Of a stretch of DNA of 64,000 nt, positions 39,381 through 48,816 are shown piece by piece. Both the position numbers and the translations under genes were made by a program. Under the pieces are notes generated by a model. The model made no database searches, was not told the DNA's origin, and worked only from the letters and a program-made list of their open reading frames with translations. The DNA lies in contig NZ_JAJPUI010000004.1 in NCBI RefSeq assembly GCF_021390935.1, forward strand, positions 248,001 through 312,000. Direction: 5' to 3'. The stretch comes from Streptomyces sp. CC228A. GTDB lineage: Bacteria > Actinomycetota > Actinomycetes > Streptomycetales > Streptomycetaceae. How positions within the stretch are numbered: position 1 is the first letter of the stretch; each line of letters opens with the position of its first letter.

Positions 39381-40349
39381 TCAGACTGTGGCGGACAGTT
39401 CCGGGTTGTCGGAGCGGACCAGGGGCGGGGGCACCGCCGTCTTCGGGCGTTCCCGCATGGTCAGGGCCAGGCGCAGGACCGCGACCCAGAGGAGGGCGGA
39501 GCCAAGCATGTGGGCGCCTACCAGGATTTCCGGGACGCCCGTGAAGTACTGGACGTAGCCGATTCCGCCCTGGGCCAGGAGCACCAGGAGCAGGTCCCGT
39601 GCGCGGGCGCGGATGTCGTCCGGGGCGTCCACGACGCGCAGCACGAAGAACATAGCGATCGCCAGCACGCACACCAGCCAGGCGAAGGCCGCGTGGACCT
39701 GCGCCACCCGTTCGTAGTCGAACGGCATCCGCGGGACGTCGCTGCTGTCGCCCGCGTGCTCGCCGGAGCCGGTGACCCCCGTACCGGCCACGATCAGCAC
39801 CGCGGACGCCGCCACTAGGGCCCAGCCCAGCTTGCGGACCGGCCCCGGGACCCGCGGTCTGGGCGCCCCGTCGCCCTCGCCGGCGCGGATCCAGGTGAGG
39901 GTCGCCACGGTCAGCAGCAGGTTCGCCGCGATGAAGTGCACCGCGACGATCCACGGGTTGAGCTCCATCCAGACCGTGATGCCGCCGAGGACGGCGTTGA
40001 GCACCACGACCCAGAACTGCGCCCAGGCCAGCCGGCTGAGGCGCCGCCGCCGCGGCTTCACCGAGCGGCTCGCGACGATGGCCCAGCCGACGGCCGCCGA
40101 CAGGACGTACGTCAGCAGCCGGTTGCCGAACTCGATGGCGCCGTGGATGCCCTCCTCCGGCGTCGCGAAGAGGCTGTCGTCGGTGCACTTCGGCCAGGTG
40201 TCGCAGCCGAGGCCGGAGCCGGTGAGCCGCACGGCGCCACCGGTGACGATGATCAGAACGGACATGGCGACCGCGGCGAGGGTGGCGCGCCGGAGCGTCC
40301 TGGGGGAGGGGGTCCAGCGTCGGGCAATCAAGGCGAGGGGGGTCAACAC
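39381..40349 (-). CDS. ctaA: Haem A synthase (COX15/CtaA family)
   Basis: Membrane enzyme oxidising the C8 methyl of haem O to a formyl group for cytochrome oxidase; 322 residues with eight helices. Haem-binding histidines lie in helices, and GSGLGCDTWPKC holds the conserved loop cysteines. It resumes the core gene order after the island. GTG 40349 (or TTG 40346) follows a TACGAT -10-like box by six bases, with no ribosome site, so the mRNA may be leaderless. Confidence 0.95.
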   Translation of the reverse strand: MLTPLALIARRWTPSPRTLRRATLAAVAMSVLIIVTGGAVRLTGSGLGCDTWPKCTDDSLFATPEEGIHGAIEFGNRLLTYVLSAAVGWAIVASRSVKPRRRRLSRLAWAQFWVVVLNAVLGGITVWMELNPWIVAVHFIAANLLLTVATLTWIRAGEGDGAPRPRVPGPVRKLGWALVAASAVLIVAGTGVTGSGEHAGDSSDVPRMPFDYERVAQVHAAFAWLVCVLAIAMFFVLRVVDAPDDIRARARDLLLVLLAQGGIGYVQYFTGVPEILVGAHMLGSALLWVAVLRLALTMRERPKTAVPPPLVRSDNPELSATV

Positions 40350-40445
40350 GGGCCTATCGTAGGTGGCGGCTTGTGAGAGCGTTCACGAGGGTCCCCCCGG
40401 GTCCTGCTCCCAGCCGGAGAACCGCTGGTCCAGGCGGGAGAACCG

Positions 40446-41213
40446 CTACTCCCACCGGAAGAACCGCCCCGCCGCGCCCAGGCCCGCCACGGCCCAGGCG
40501 CCCAGCACGGCGAGTGCGCCCCACGGCGTCCCGGCCCCGTCCTGGAGCACGTCCCGCAGTCCGCCCGACAGTGCCGAGATCGGCAGCAGTTCCAGCACGC
40601 CCCGGGCGGCGTCGGGGAACTTGTCCAGCGGCACGACCACCCCGCCGCCCACGAGCAGCAGCAGGAAGACGAGGTTCGCCGCGGCCAGCGTCGCCTCGGC
40701 CCTGAGCGTGCCCGCCATGAGCAGCCCGAGCCCCGAGAACGCCGCCGTGCCCGCCACCAGCAGCAGGACCACGGCGAGCGGGCTGCCCTGCGGCGACCAG
40801 CCGAGCCCCAGGGCGATGGCCGTCAGCAGCAGGATCTGGAGCACCTCGGTGACCAGCACGCTCAGCGTCTTCGCGGTCATGAGGGCCCAGCGCGGCAGGG
40901 GCGAGGCGCCCAACCGCTTGAGCACCCCGTACCGCCGCTCGAAGCCGGTCGCGATGGCCTGCCCGGTGAAGGCGGTCGACATCACGGCCAGCGCCAGCAC
41001 GCCGGGGGCGAGGAAGTCCACCGCCCTGCCGTCGCCCGTGTCGACGATGTCGACGGTGGAGAACAGCACCAACAACAGCGAGGGGATCACGACGGTCAGC
41101 AGCAGCTGCTCGCCGTTGCGCAGCAGCATGCGCGTCTCCAGCGCCGCCTGCGCGGCGATCATCCGCCCGACGGGCGCGGCGCCCGGCCGGGGGGTGTGGG
41201 TACCCGTGCTCAT
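40446..41213 (-). CDS. ABC-2 type transporter permease
   Basis: 255 residues with six membrane helices of the ABC-2 exporter class (LLLTVVIPSLLLVLFSTVDIV, LAPGVLALAVMSTAFTGQAIATGFERRYGVLKRLGASPL). The GFERRxGxLKRLGxSPL stretch is typical of drug/daunorubicin-type export permeases. Partner of the ATPase encoded just upstream. Substrate unknown; conserved next to ctaA and suf in Streptomyces as I recall, which hints at a link with haem or metal handling. Confidence 0.88.
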   Translation of the reverse strand: MSTGTHTPRPGAAPVGRMIAAQAALETRMLLRNGEQLLLTVVIPSLLLVLFSTVDIVDTGDGRAVDFLAPGVLALAVMSTAFTGQAIATGFERRYGVLKRLGASPLPRWALMTAKTLSVLVTEVLQILLLTAIALGLGWSPQGSPLAVVLLLVAGTAAFSGLGLLMAGTLRAEATLAAANLVFLLLLVGGGVVVPLDKFPDAARGVLELLPISALSGGLRDVLQDGAGTPWGALAVLGAWAVAGLGAAGRFFRWE

Positions 41214-41292
41214 CCGCGCAGCTCCTCGCCGGTCGGTCGCAGGCCGTGGGTCTCCCCGGGGCGGCCCCCGGGCCCCCGGCAGGTCCGGTGGT

Positions 41293-42219
41293 TCACGCCC
41301 GCAGCTCCTTGCCCGTCAGTTCCAGGAAGACGTCCTCCAGGGTGTGCCGCTCCACCGCTATCCGGTCCGGCATCACGCCGTGCTGGGCGCACCAGGTGGT
41401 GACCGTGGCCAGCAGCTGGGGGTCGACGGTGCCGCGGATGCGGTACGCGCCGGGGGCCACCTCCGCGGCCGCCGTGCCGTCCGGCAGCGCCTTCAGCAGG
41501 GAGCCGAGGTCGAGGCCGGGGCGCCCGGAGAAGCGCAGGGAGTTCTCGGCGCCGCCGCGGCACAGCTCCTCGGGCGTGCCCTGGGCGGCGACCCGGCCGC
41601 CGTCGATGATCGCCACGTCGTCGGCGAGCTGCTCGGCTTCGTCCATGAAGTGGGTGGTGAGGACCACCGTCACGCCGTCGGCGCGCAGCTCGCGCACCAG
41701 GTCCCAGCCGGCGCGGCGGGCCTGCGGGTCGAGGCCCGCCGTCGGCTCGTCGAGGAACACCAGCTCGGGGCGGCCGACCACGGCCATGGCCAGGGCCAGC
41801 CGCTGCTGCTGGCCGCCGGAGAGCCGCCGGTAGGGCGTGCGGCCGCAGGAGCCGAGGCCGAGGCGCTCGATGAGGGCGCCCACGTCCAGGGGGTGGGCGT
41901 GCAGCCGGGCCATGTGGCGGAGCATCTCGTCCGCGCGGGCGCCCGAGTAGACCCCGCCGGACTGGAGCATCACGCCGATGCGGGGGCGCAGCTCACCCGC
42001 TTGGCGCACCGGGTCGAGGCCCAGGACGGAGACCGTGCCGGCGTCGGGTTTCCGGTAGCCCTCGCAGGTCTCGACGGTGGTGGTCTTGCCGGCCCCGTTG
42101 GGGCCGAGGACGGCGGTGACGGTGCCCGCGCGGACGTCGAGGTCGAGCCCGTCCACCGCGGTCTTCGTTCCGTACCGCTTGACCAGGCCCCGTACCCGGA
42201 CGGCGGACTCGTATCGCAT
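41293..42219 (-). CDS. ABC transporter ATP-binding protein
   Basis: 308 residues from ATG 42219. Walker A GPNGAGKTTT, Q-loop, signature LSGGQQQRLALAMAV, Walker B LVFLDEPTAGLD, H-loop TTHFMDEAEQLAD, then a C-terminal DUF4162-like region. ATG 42219 is chosen over an upstream in-frame start because the protein then begins at the ABC fold (MRYESAVRVRGLVKRYG). TAGACT at 42228-42233 on the minus strand, eight bases before the ATG, and no ribosome site suggest a leaderless transcript, divergent from sufR. Confidence 0.92.
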   Translation of the reverse strand: MRYESAVRVRGLVKRYGTKTAVDGLDLDVRAGTVTAVLGPNGAGKTTTVETCEGYRKPDAGTVSVLGLDPVRQAGELRPRIGVMLQSGGVYSGARADEMLRHMARLHAHPLDVGALIERLGLGSCGRTPYRRLSGGQQQRLALAMAVVGRPELVFLDEPTAGLDPQARRAGWDLVRELRADGVTVVLTTHFMDEAEQLADDVAIIDGGRVAAQGTPEELCRGGAENSLRFSGRPGLDLGSLLKALPDGTAAAEVAPGAYRIRGTVDPQLLATVTTWCAQHGVMPDRIAVERHTLEDVFLELTGKELRA

Positions 42220-42438
42220 GGCTATGCAGTCTAAGGAGGCGCGGGGGGTGCCCGGCCCGCAGGTTCCGGCCACGGGGCGGCGGCCCGGCGGGGCCTGTGG
42301 GGCGGCCGCGGGGTGGCCGACGGGCGGCTGCCGGAGTGTCTCCGGCCTGCTCAGAGCGGTCGCGGGGGGTCGGGCGGCGGGGTCGCCGACCGGTTCGCGC
42401 CGGGTGCCGGAGCTGCCGAACGTGATCGTTTCCGCAGG

Positions 42439-42457
42439 TCAGGTTAGGTTTCCCTAA
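42439..42457 (+). promoter_or_regulatory. Putative iron box (DmdR1/IdeR site) upstream of suf
   Basis: TCAGGTTAGGTTTCCCTAA agrees with the actinobacterial iron-box consensus (TTAGGTTAGGCTCACCTAA) at 15 of 19 positions, and overlaps a TAGGTT -10-like box. It lies 73 bp before the sufR start, in the divergent region with the ABC transporter. An iron-dependent repressor bound here could couple cluster assembly or the transporter to iron supply. Confidence 0.6.
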
Positions 42458-42493
42458 GTGATGCACGGCACGATGGGCCCCGTCCGGCCTGGC

Positions 42494-42530
42494 TTGTCAC
42501 CCTCTTCTGAATTACGCAACAATGGCGTTG
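42494..42530 (+). promoter_or_regulatory. suf promoter with SufR operator over the -10 box
   Basis: TTGTCA (42494-42499), 18 bases, then AACAAT (42518-42523); the predicted start falls on the G of the sufR GTG at 42530. CAAC-AATGGC-GTTG (42517-42530) overlaps the -10 box and start codon. It matches exactly the CAAC-N6-GTTG palindrome I recall as the SufR operator in Streptomyces. This fits autorepression by cluster-loaded SufR. Confidence 0.72.
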
Positions 42531-43315
42531 TGAAAAACGTCGGTGCGACCCCCGCTGCCGCTGGGGAGGAGCTCGCGACCGGGGAGCGGTCCACCCGCAA
42601 CCGGGTCGCGCGGTCCATCCTGGACCACGGGCCGTCCACCGTGGCGCAGCTCGCGGAGCGGCTCGGCCTCACCCAGGCCGCCGTGCGCCGGCATCTCGAC
42701 GCCCTGGTCGCCGACGATGTCGTGGCCCCGCGGGAACAGCGCGTGTACGGCGCGCGTTCACGTGGCAGGCCCGCCAAGGTGTTCGCGCTCACCGACTGCG
42801 GCCGGGACGCCTTCGACCAGTCGTACGACAGGCTCGCCGTGGACGCCCTGCGCTGGATCGAGCAGAACGCCGGGGGCGAGGCTGCCGTGGCCGCCTTCGC
42901 CCGCGATCGCGTGGAAGCCCAGATGGAGGGCTACCGCGAGGCCGTCGAGTCGGTGCCGCCGCAGGAGCGCGCCGCGGCGCTGGCCAAGGCCCTGAGCGCC
43001 GACGGGTACGCTGCGACGGCACGCAAGGCGCCGGCCGGTCAGGTCGGGCAGCAGCTGTGCCAGCACCACTGCCCCGTGGTCCATGTCGCGGAGCGCTACC
43101 CGCAGCTGTGCGAGGCCGAGACGGAGATCTTCTCCCGTCTGCTCGGCACGCACGTGCAGCGCCTGGCGACCATCGCGCACGGCGACGGGGTCTGCACCAC
43201 CTTCATCCCGCACGGCGACCCGCAGCAGCAGCCGCGGACCGCGCCACGCAGCACGACGAAGACCTCTTCACCAGCATCAGCATCCGTAAGCACGGCCGGG
43301 AGGAACCCCGCATGA
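42530..43315 (+). CDS. sufR: SufR, iron-sulfur cluster-sensing repressor of the suf operon
   Basis: 261-residue DeoR/ArsR-like winged-helix regulator. The helix-turn-helix is [29 protein letters not shown] near residues 35-65. The C-terminal sensor has cysteines in [22 protein letters not shown] and a later GVC, the likely ligands of a 4Fe-4S cluster. The last 35 residues are a variable Ser/Thr/Pro tail. GTG 42530 sits directly at the predicted transcription start, so the mRNA appears leaderless. Its stop overlaps the sufB start (ATGA). Confidence 0.92.
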   Translation: MKNVGATPAAAGEELATGERSTRNRVARSILDHGPSTVAQLAERLGLTQAAVRRHLDALVADDVVAPREQRVYGARSRGRPAKVFALTDCGRDAFDQSYDRLAVDALRWIEQNAGGEAAVAAFARDRVEAQMEGYREAVESVPPQERAAALAKALSADGYAATARKAPAGQVGQQLCQHHCPVVHVAERYPQLCEAETEIFSRLLGTHVQRLATIAHGDGVCTTFIPHGDPQQQPRTAPRSTTKTSSPASASVSTAGRNPA

Positions 43316-44727
43316 CCACCGAGATCAGCCACCCCGAGCTTGAGGGCCTGGGTCGGTACGAGTACGGCTGGGCCGACTCCGACGCGGCCGGCGCCACCGC
43401 CAAGCGCGGCCTCAACGAGGACGTCGTCCGCGACATCTCCGCCAAGAAGAACGAGCCGGAGTGGATGCTGAAGCTGCGGCTGAAGGGTCTGCGCCTCTTC
43501 GGCAAGAAGCCCATGCCGACCTGGGGCTCCGACCTGTCCGGCATCGACTTCGACAACATCAAGTACTTTGTCCGGTCCACCGAGAAGCAGGCCGCCTCCT
43601 GGGACGACCTGCCGGAGGACATCAAGAACACCTACGACAAGCTCGGCATCCCGGAGGCGGAGAAGCAGCGCCTCGTCGCCGGTGTCGCCGCCCAGTACGA
43701 GTCCGAGGTCGTCTACCACCAGATCCGCGAGGACCTGGAGAGCCAGGGCGTCATCTTCCTCGACACGGACACCGCGCTGAAGGAGCACCCGGAGCTCTTC
43801 CAGGAGTACTTCGGCACGGTCATCCCGGTCGGCGACAACAAGTTCGCCTCGCTGAACACCGCCGTCTGGTCCGGCGGCTCCTTCATCTACGTCCCGCCGG
43901 GCGTCCACGTGGACATCCCGCTCCAGGCCTACTTCCGGATCAACACCGAGAACATGGGCCAGTTCGAGCGCACCCTGATCATCGTCGACGAGGGCGCCTA
44001 CGTGCACTACGTCGAGGGCTGCACCGCGCCGATCTACTCCTCCGACTCGCTGCACAGCGCCGTCGTCGAGATCATCGTCAAGAAGAACGCGCGCTGCCGC
44101 TACACGACCATCCAGAACTGGTCGAACAACGTCTACAACCTCGTCACCAAGCGCGCCGTGGCCTACGAGGGCGCGACCATGGAGTGGGTCGACGGCAACA
44201 TCGGCTCCAAGGTCACCATGAAGTACCCGGCCGTCTACCTGATGGGCGAGCACGCCAAGGGCGAGACCCTGTCCATCGCCTTCGCGGGCGAGGGCCAGCA
44301 CCAGGACGCCGGCGCCAAGATGGTCCACATGGCCCCGAACACCTCGTCCAACATCGTCTCCAAGTCGGTGGCGCGAGGCGGCGGCCGCACCTCCTACCGC
44401 GGCCTTATCGAGATCGGCGAGGGCGCCCCGGGCTCCAAGTCGAACGTGCTCTGCGACGCCCTGCTCGTCGACACCATCTCCCGCTCCGACACGTACCCGT
44501 ACGTCGACGTGCGCGAGGACGACGTGTCCATGGGCCACGAGGCGACCGTCTCCAAGGTCTCCGAGGACCAGCTCTTCTACCTGATGAGCCGCGGCCTGTC
44601 CGAGGACGAGGCCATGGCCATGATCGTGCGCGGCTTCGTCGAGCCGATCGCCAAGGAGCTGCCGATGGAGTACGCCCTGGAGCTCAACCGGCTGATCGAG
44701 CTGCAGATGGAGGGTGCGGTCGGCTGA
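43312..44727 (+). CDS. sufB: Fe-S cluster scaffold protein SufB
   Basis: 471-residue scaffold that builds clusters with SufC and SufD. The beta-helix core contains the conserved [13 protein letters not shown] (cluster/sulfur-accepting Cys) and [35 protein letters not shown] 43312 has GGGAGG ten bases upstream and overlaps the sufR stop; the frame is open further upstream without homology. Followed by 100 bp with a GC-rich hairpin before sufD. Confidence 0.98.
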   Translation: MTTEISHPELEGLGRYEYGWADSDAAGATAKRGLNEDVVRDISAKKNEPEWMLKLRLKGLRLFGKKPMPTWGSDLSGIDFDNIKYFVRSTEKQAASWDDLPEDIKNTYDKLGIPEAEKQRLVAGVAAQYESEVVYHQIREDLESQGVIFLDTDTALKEHPELFQEYFGTVIPVGDNKFASLNTAVWSGGSFIYVPPGVHVDIPLQAYFRINTENMGQFERTLIIVDEGAYVHYVEGCTAPIYSSDSLHSAVVEIIVKKNARCRYTTIQNWSNNVYNLVTKRAVAYEGATMEWVDGNIGSKVTMKYPAVYLMGEHAKGETLSIAFAGEGQHQDAGAKMVHMAPNTSSNIVSKSVARGGGRTSYRGLIEIGEGAPGSKSNVLCDALLVDTISRSDTYPYVDVREDDVSMGHEATVSKVSEDQLFYLMSRGLSEDEAMAMIVRGFVEPIAKELPMEYALELNRLIELQMEGAVG

Positions 44728-44827
44728 CGCCGCCGCACCCGCCGCCGGGCGCGGCCCCGCCGCGCCGCGCCCGCGCGGCCGCACGACTTGACGACGTACG
44801 CACGTAGGAAGAGAAACCACGACAGCC

Positions 44828-46003
44828 ATGGCTGACAACATCCCGGTCGGTTCGACCACCGCCGGCTCCATCGCGGTGGCCGCAGAGTCGACCGTCGCCA
44901 CCCGCATGAGCGCCCCGCCGTCCTTCGACGTCGCGGACTTCCCGGTCCCGCACGGCCGCGAGGAGGAGTGGCGGTTCACCCCGCTGGAGCGCCTGCGCGG
45001 GCTGCACGACGGCACCGCGACCGCCACCGGGGAGGGTGTCCGCGTCGAGGTGGCCGCGCCCGACCCCGTCACCGTCGAGACCGTCGGCCGCGACGACGCC
45101 CGGCTCGGCAAGGCCGGCACCCCCGTCGACCGGGTCGCCGCCCAGGCGTACTCCGCGTTCGAGAAGGCCACCGTCGTCACCGTGCCCAAGGACGCCGTGC
45201 TCACCGAGCCGGTCCGTATCGGCGTGCACGGCCAGGGCGGCACCTCCTTCGGCCACCTGGCCGTCGAGGTCGGCGCCTTCGCCGAGGCCGTCGTGGTCCT
45301 CGACCACACCGGGGACGCCGTCCTCGCCGCCAACGTCGACTTCCGCCTCGGCGACGGCGCCAAGCTGACCGTCGTCTCCGTGCAGGACTGGGACGACACG
45401 GCCGTCCACTGCGCCCAGCACAACGCGCTCGTCGGCCGCGACGCCTCCTTCAAGTCCGTCGTCGTCACCTTCGGCGGCGACCTCGTCCGCATCCACCCGC
45501 GCGTCGAGTACGCCGGGACCGGCGGCAGCGCGGAGCTGTTCGGCCTGTACTTCACGGACGCCAAGCAGCACCAGGAGCACCGCCTCCTCGTCACCCACAA
45601 CGTGCCGCACTGCTCCTCGAACGTCGCCTACAAGGGCGCCCTCCAGGGCGAGGAGGCGCACGCGGTGTGGATCGGCGACGTCCTCATCCAGGCCGCCGCC
45701 GAGGGCACCGACACCTACGAGCTCAACCGGAACCTCGTCCTCACCGACGGTGCCCGGGTCGACTCGGTGCCCAACCTGGAGATCGAGACCGGCGAGATCG
45801 CCGGCGCCGGCCACGCCTCCGCCACCGGCCGCTTCGACGACGAGCAGCTGTTCTACCTGATGTCCCGCGGCATCCCGGAGGTCGAGGCCCGCCGCCTCGT
45901 CGTCCGCGGCTTCTTCGCCGAGCTGGTCCAGCAGATCGGCCTGGCGGACGTCGAGCAGCGGCTCATCGAGAAGATCGAGGCGGAACTGGAGGCATCCGTC
46001 TGA
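44828..46003 (+). CDS. sufD: Fe-S cluster assembly protein SufD
   Basis: 391 residues; forms the SufBC2D complex. The N-terminal helical part includes PHGREEEWRFTPLERLRGL. The beta-helix core has RLLVTHNVPHCSSNVAYKG with the functionally important His, then [36 protein letters not shown] 44828 follows TAGGAAGAG. The stop overlaps the Rieske gene start (TGATG). Confidence 0.97.
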   Translation: MADNIPVGSTTAGSIAVAAESTVATRMSAPPSFDVADFPVPHGREEEWRFTPLERLRGLHDGTATATGEGVRVEVAAPDPVTVETVGRDDARLGKAGTPVDRVAAQAYSAFEKATVVTVPKDAVLTEPVRIGVHGQGGTSFGHLAVEVGAFAEAVVVLDHTGDAVLAANVDFRLGDGAKLTVVSVQDWDDTAVHCAQHNALVGRDASFKSVVVTFGGDLVRIHPRVEYAGTGGSAELFGLYFTDAKQHQEHRLLVTHNVPHCSSNVAYKGALQGEEAHAVWIGDVLIQAAAEGTDTYELNRNLVLTDGARVDSVPNLEIETGEIAGAGHASATGRFDDEQLFYLMSRGIPEVEARRLVVRGFFAELVQQIGLADVEQRLIEKIEAELEASV

Positions 46004-46320
46004 TGGCCTTCGTCCGCGCCTGCTCGCTCGGCGAGCTCGAGGAGGACACCCCCAAGCGGGTGGAGATCGACGGCACGCCGGTCTCCGTCGTCCTCACCGA
46101 GGGCGAGGTCTTCGCGATCAACGACATCTGCTCCCACGCGAACGTCTCCCTCTCCGAGGGCGAGGTCGAGGACTGCGCCATCGAGTGCTGGCTGCACGGC
46201 TCCAGCTTCGACCTCCGCACCGGCAAGCCGTCCGGCCTTCCCGCGACGCGCCCCGTCCCCGTCTACCCCGTACAGATCGAAGGGGACGATGTGCTCGTCT
46301 CCGTCACCCAGGAGTCCTGA
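46003..46320 (+). CDS. Rieske-type [2Fe-2S] ferredoxin in the suf operon
   Basis: 105-residue non-haem Rieske protein. Cluster ligands are CSHANVSLSEG and CWLHGSSFDL (Cys-x-His ... Cys-x-x-His). It resembles the small ferredoxin components of aromatic dioxygenases, but in actinobacteria it is regularly found between sufD and sufC, where it could supply electrons for cluster assembly or be a client. Start overlaps sufD (TGATG); sufC follows after seven bases. Confidence 0.93.
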   Translation: MAFVRACSLGELEEDTPKRVEIDGTPVSVVLTEGEVFAINDICSHANVSLSEGEVEDCAIECWLHGSSFDLRTGKPSGLPATRPVPVYPVQIEGDDVLVSVTQES

Positions 46321-46327
46321 GTCACCC

Positions 46328-47092
46328 ATGGCAACGCTTGAAATCCGCGACCTGCACGTCTCCGTCGAGGCCGACAACACCACGAAGGAGATCCTCAAGG
46401 GCGTCGACCTGACCGTGAAGCAGGGCGAGACCCACGCCATCATGGGCCCCAACGGCTCCGGCAAGTCGACCCTCGCCTACTCCCTCGCCGGTCACCCCAA
46501 GTACACGGTCACCGGCGGCACCGTCACCCTCGACGGCGAGGACGTCCTGGAGATGTCCGTCGACGAGCGCGCCCGCGCCGGCGTCTTCCTCGCCATGCAG
46601 TACCCGGTCGAGGTCCCCGGCGTCTCCGTCTCGAACTTCCTGCGCACCTCCGCCACCGCGATCCGCGGCGAGGCCCCCAAGCTCCGCACCTGGGTCAAGG
46701 AGGTCAAGGAGGCCATGCAGCGCCTCAACATGGACCCCGCCTTCGCCGAGCGGAACGTCAACGAGGGCTTCTCCGGCGGTGAGAAGAAGCGCCACGAGAT
46801 CCTCCAGCTGGAGCTCCTCAGGCCGAAGATCGCGGTCCTCGACGAGACCGACTCCGGCCTCGACGTCGACGCGCTGCGCATCGTCTCCGAGGGCGTCAAC
46901 CGCGTCCGCGAGACCGGCGAGGTCGGCACCCTGCTCATCACGCACTACACGCGTATCCTCCGTTACATCAAGCCGGACCACGTGCACGTCTTCGCCGGCG
47001 GCCGCATCGTCGAGTCCGGTGGCCCCGAGCTCGCCGACAAGCTGGAGTCCGAGGGCTACGAGGCGTACACGAAGGGCGGCGCATCCGAGTGA
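46328..47092 (+). CDS. sufC: SufC, ABC-type ATPase of the SufBC2D complex
   Basis: 254 residues, soluble. Walker A GPNGSGKSTL, signature FSGGEKKRHEILQL, Walker B IAVLDETDSGLDVDAL and H-loop LLITHYTRIL are all in place. ATP binding drives the SufB/SufD conformational change. ATG 46328 is the family start (MATLEIRDLHVSVE). Overlaps sufS by GTGA. Confidence 0.98.
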   Translation: MATLEIRDLHVSVEADNTTKEILKGVDLTVKQGETHAIMGPNGSGKSTLAYSLAGHPKYTVTGGTVTLDGEDVLEMSVDERARAGVFLAMQYPVEVPGVSVSNFLRTSATAIRGEAPKLRTWVKEVKEAMQRLNMDPAFAERNVNEGFSGGEKKRHEILQLELLRPKIAVLDETDSGLDVDALRIVSEGVNRVRETGEVGTLLITHYTRILRYIKPDHVHVFAGGRIVESGGPELADKLESEGYEAYTKGGASE

Positions 47093-48345
47093 CACAGCTT
47101 CCGGGCCTCCTCGACACAGAGGCGATCCGCAAGGACTTCCCGATCCTCGACCGGGTCCTCCACGACGGCAAGAAGCTCGTCTACCTGGACAACGCGGCGA
47201 CGTCCCAGACGCCGCGCCAGGTGATCGACGCGGTGAGCGAGTACTACGAGCGGCACAACGCCAACGTCCACCGCGGCGTGCACGTCCTGGCCGAGGAGGC
47301 CACGGAGCTGTACGAAGGCGCCCGCGACAAGGTCGCGGCCTTCATCAACGCGCCCAGCCGCGACGAGGTGATCTTCACCAAGAACGCCTCCGAGTCGCTG
47401 AACCTCGTGGCGAACATGCTCGGCTGGGCCGACGAGCCCTACCGCGTGGACGCGGACACCGAGATCGTCATCACGGAGATGGAGCACCACTCCAACATCG
47501 TCCCGTGGCAGCTGCTGTCGCAGCGCACCGGCGCGAAGCTGAAGTGGTTCGGGCTGACCGACGACGGCCGCCTCGACCTGTCCCGGATCGACGAGGTCAT
47601 CACGCCGAAGACGAAGATCGTCTCCTTCGTGCTGGTCTCCAACATCCTCGGCACCCTGAACCCGGTCGAGGCGATAGTCCGCCGCGCCCAGGAGGTCGGC
47701 GCGCTCGTCCTCGTCGACGCCTCGCAGGCCGCCCCCCACATGGCGCTGGACGTCCAGGCCCTGCAGGCCGACTTCGTCGCCTTCACCGGCCACAAGATGT
47801 GCGGCCCGACCGGCATCGGCGTGCTCTGGGGCCGCCAGGAGCTCCTGGAGGACCTCCCGCCGTTCCTCGGCGGCGGCGAGATGATCGAGACCGTCTCGAT
47901 GCACTCCTCCACCTACGCCCCCGCGCCCCACAAGTTCGAGGCGGGCACGCCGCCGATCGCCCAGGCCGTCGGCCTCGGCGCGGCCGTGGACTACCTCGAC
48001 TCCATCGGCATGGACAGGATCGCCGCCCACGAGCACGCGCTCACCGCGTACGCGATCCAGCGCCTCCAGTCGCTGCCGGACCTGCGCATCATCGGCCCCT
48101 CCACGGCCGAGGACCGCGGCGCGGCGATCTCCTTCACGCTCGGCGACATCCACCCCCACGACGTGGGCCAGGTGCTCGACGAGCAGGGCATCGCGGTCCG
48201 CGTCGGCCACCACTGCGCCCGACCCGTCTGCCTGCGGTACGGAATTCCTGCGACCACGCGAGCGTCGTTCTATCTGTACTCCACGCCCGCCGAGGTCGAC
48301 GCCCTGGTGGACGGCCTGGAGCACGTCCGTAACTTCTTCGGATGA
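47089..48345 (+). CDS. sufS: Cysteine desulfurase SufS
   Basis: 418-residue PLP enzyme that strips sulfur from cysteine. The PLP lysine is in FTGHKMCGPTGIGVLWG and the catalytic cysteine in RVGHHCARPVCLRYG; TEMEHHSNIVPW and the N-terminal YLDNAATSQTP are also typical. It would pass persulfide to SufU encoded 15 bases downstream. GTG start inside the sufC stop. Confidence 0.98.
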   Translation: MTQLPGLLDTEAIRKDFPILDRVLHDGKKLVYLDNAATSQTPRQVIDAVSEYYERHNANVHRGVHVLAEEATELYEGARDKVAAFINAPSRDEVIFTKNASESLNLVANMLGWADEPYRVDADTEIVITEMEHHSNIVPWQLLSQRTGAKLKWFGLTDDGRLDLSRIDEVITPKTKIVSFVLVSNILGTLNPVEAIVRRAQEVGALVLVDASQAAPHMALDVQALQADFVAFTGHKMCGPTGIGVLWGRQELLEDLPPFLGGGEMIETVSMHSSTYAPAPHKFEAGTPPIAQAVGLGAAVDYLDSIGMDRIAAHEHALTAYAIQRLQSLPDLRIIGPSTAEDRGAAISFTLGDIHPHDVGQVLDEQGIAVRVGHHCARPVCLRYGIPATTRASFYLYSTPAEVDALVDGLEHVRNFFG

Positions 48346-48360
48346 GGGGCTGACGCTTCG

Positions 48361-48816
48361 GTGAAGCTGGATTCGATGTACCAGGACGTCATCCTGGACC
48401 ACTACAAGCACCCGCACGGGCGGGGCTTGCGGGACGGGGACGCCGAGGTGCACCACGTCAACCCGACGTGCGGCGACGAGATCACGCTCCGCGTGAAGTA
48501 CGACGGGACCCGCGTCGCGGACGTGTCGTACGAGGGCCAGGGCTGCTCCATCAGCCAGGCGTCCGCGTCGGTGCTGAACGAGCTGCTCGTCGGCAAGGAC
48601 CTGGCGGAGGCGCAGCGGATCCAGGGCACGTTCCTGGAGCTGATGCAGTCCAAGGGCCGGATCGAGCCGGACGACGCGATGGAGGACCTCCTGGAGGACG
48701 CCGTCGCGTTCGCCGGGGTCTCCAAGTACCCGGCCCGTGTGAAGTGCGCGCTGCTGAGCTGGATGGCGTGGAAGGACGCGACCGCCCAGGCGCTGGGCGA
48801 GGGGAAGACCGCATGA
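48361..48816 (+). CDS. sufU: SufU, zinc-dependent sulfur acceptor of SufS
   Basis: 151 residues. Three conserved cysteines (NPTCGDEI, GQGCSIS, VKCALLSW) and the Asp in CGDE bind zinc and accept sulfur from SufS by ligand swapping, as known in Gram-positives. N-terminal MYQDVILDHYKHPHGRG is typical. GTG start; ATGA overlap with sufT. Confidence 0.97.
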   Translation: MKLDSMYQDVILDHYKHPHGRGLRDGDAEVHHVNPTCGDEITLRVKYDGTRVADVSYEGQGCSISQASASVLNELLVGKDLAEAQRIQGTFLELMQSKGRIEPDDAMEDLLEDAVAFAGVSKYPARVKCALLSWMAWKDATAQALGEGKTA

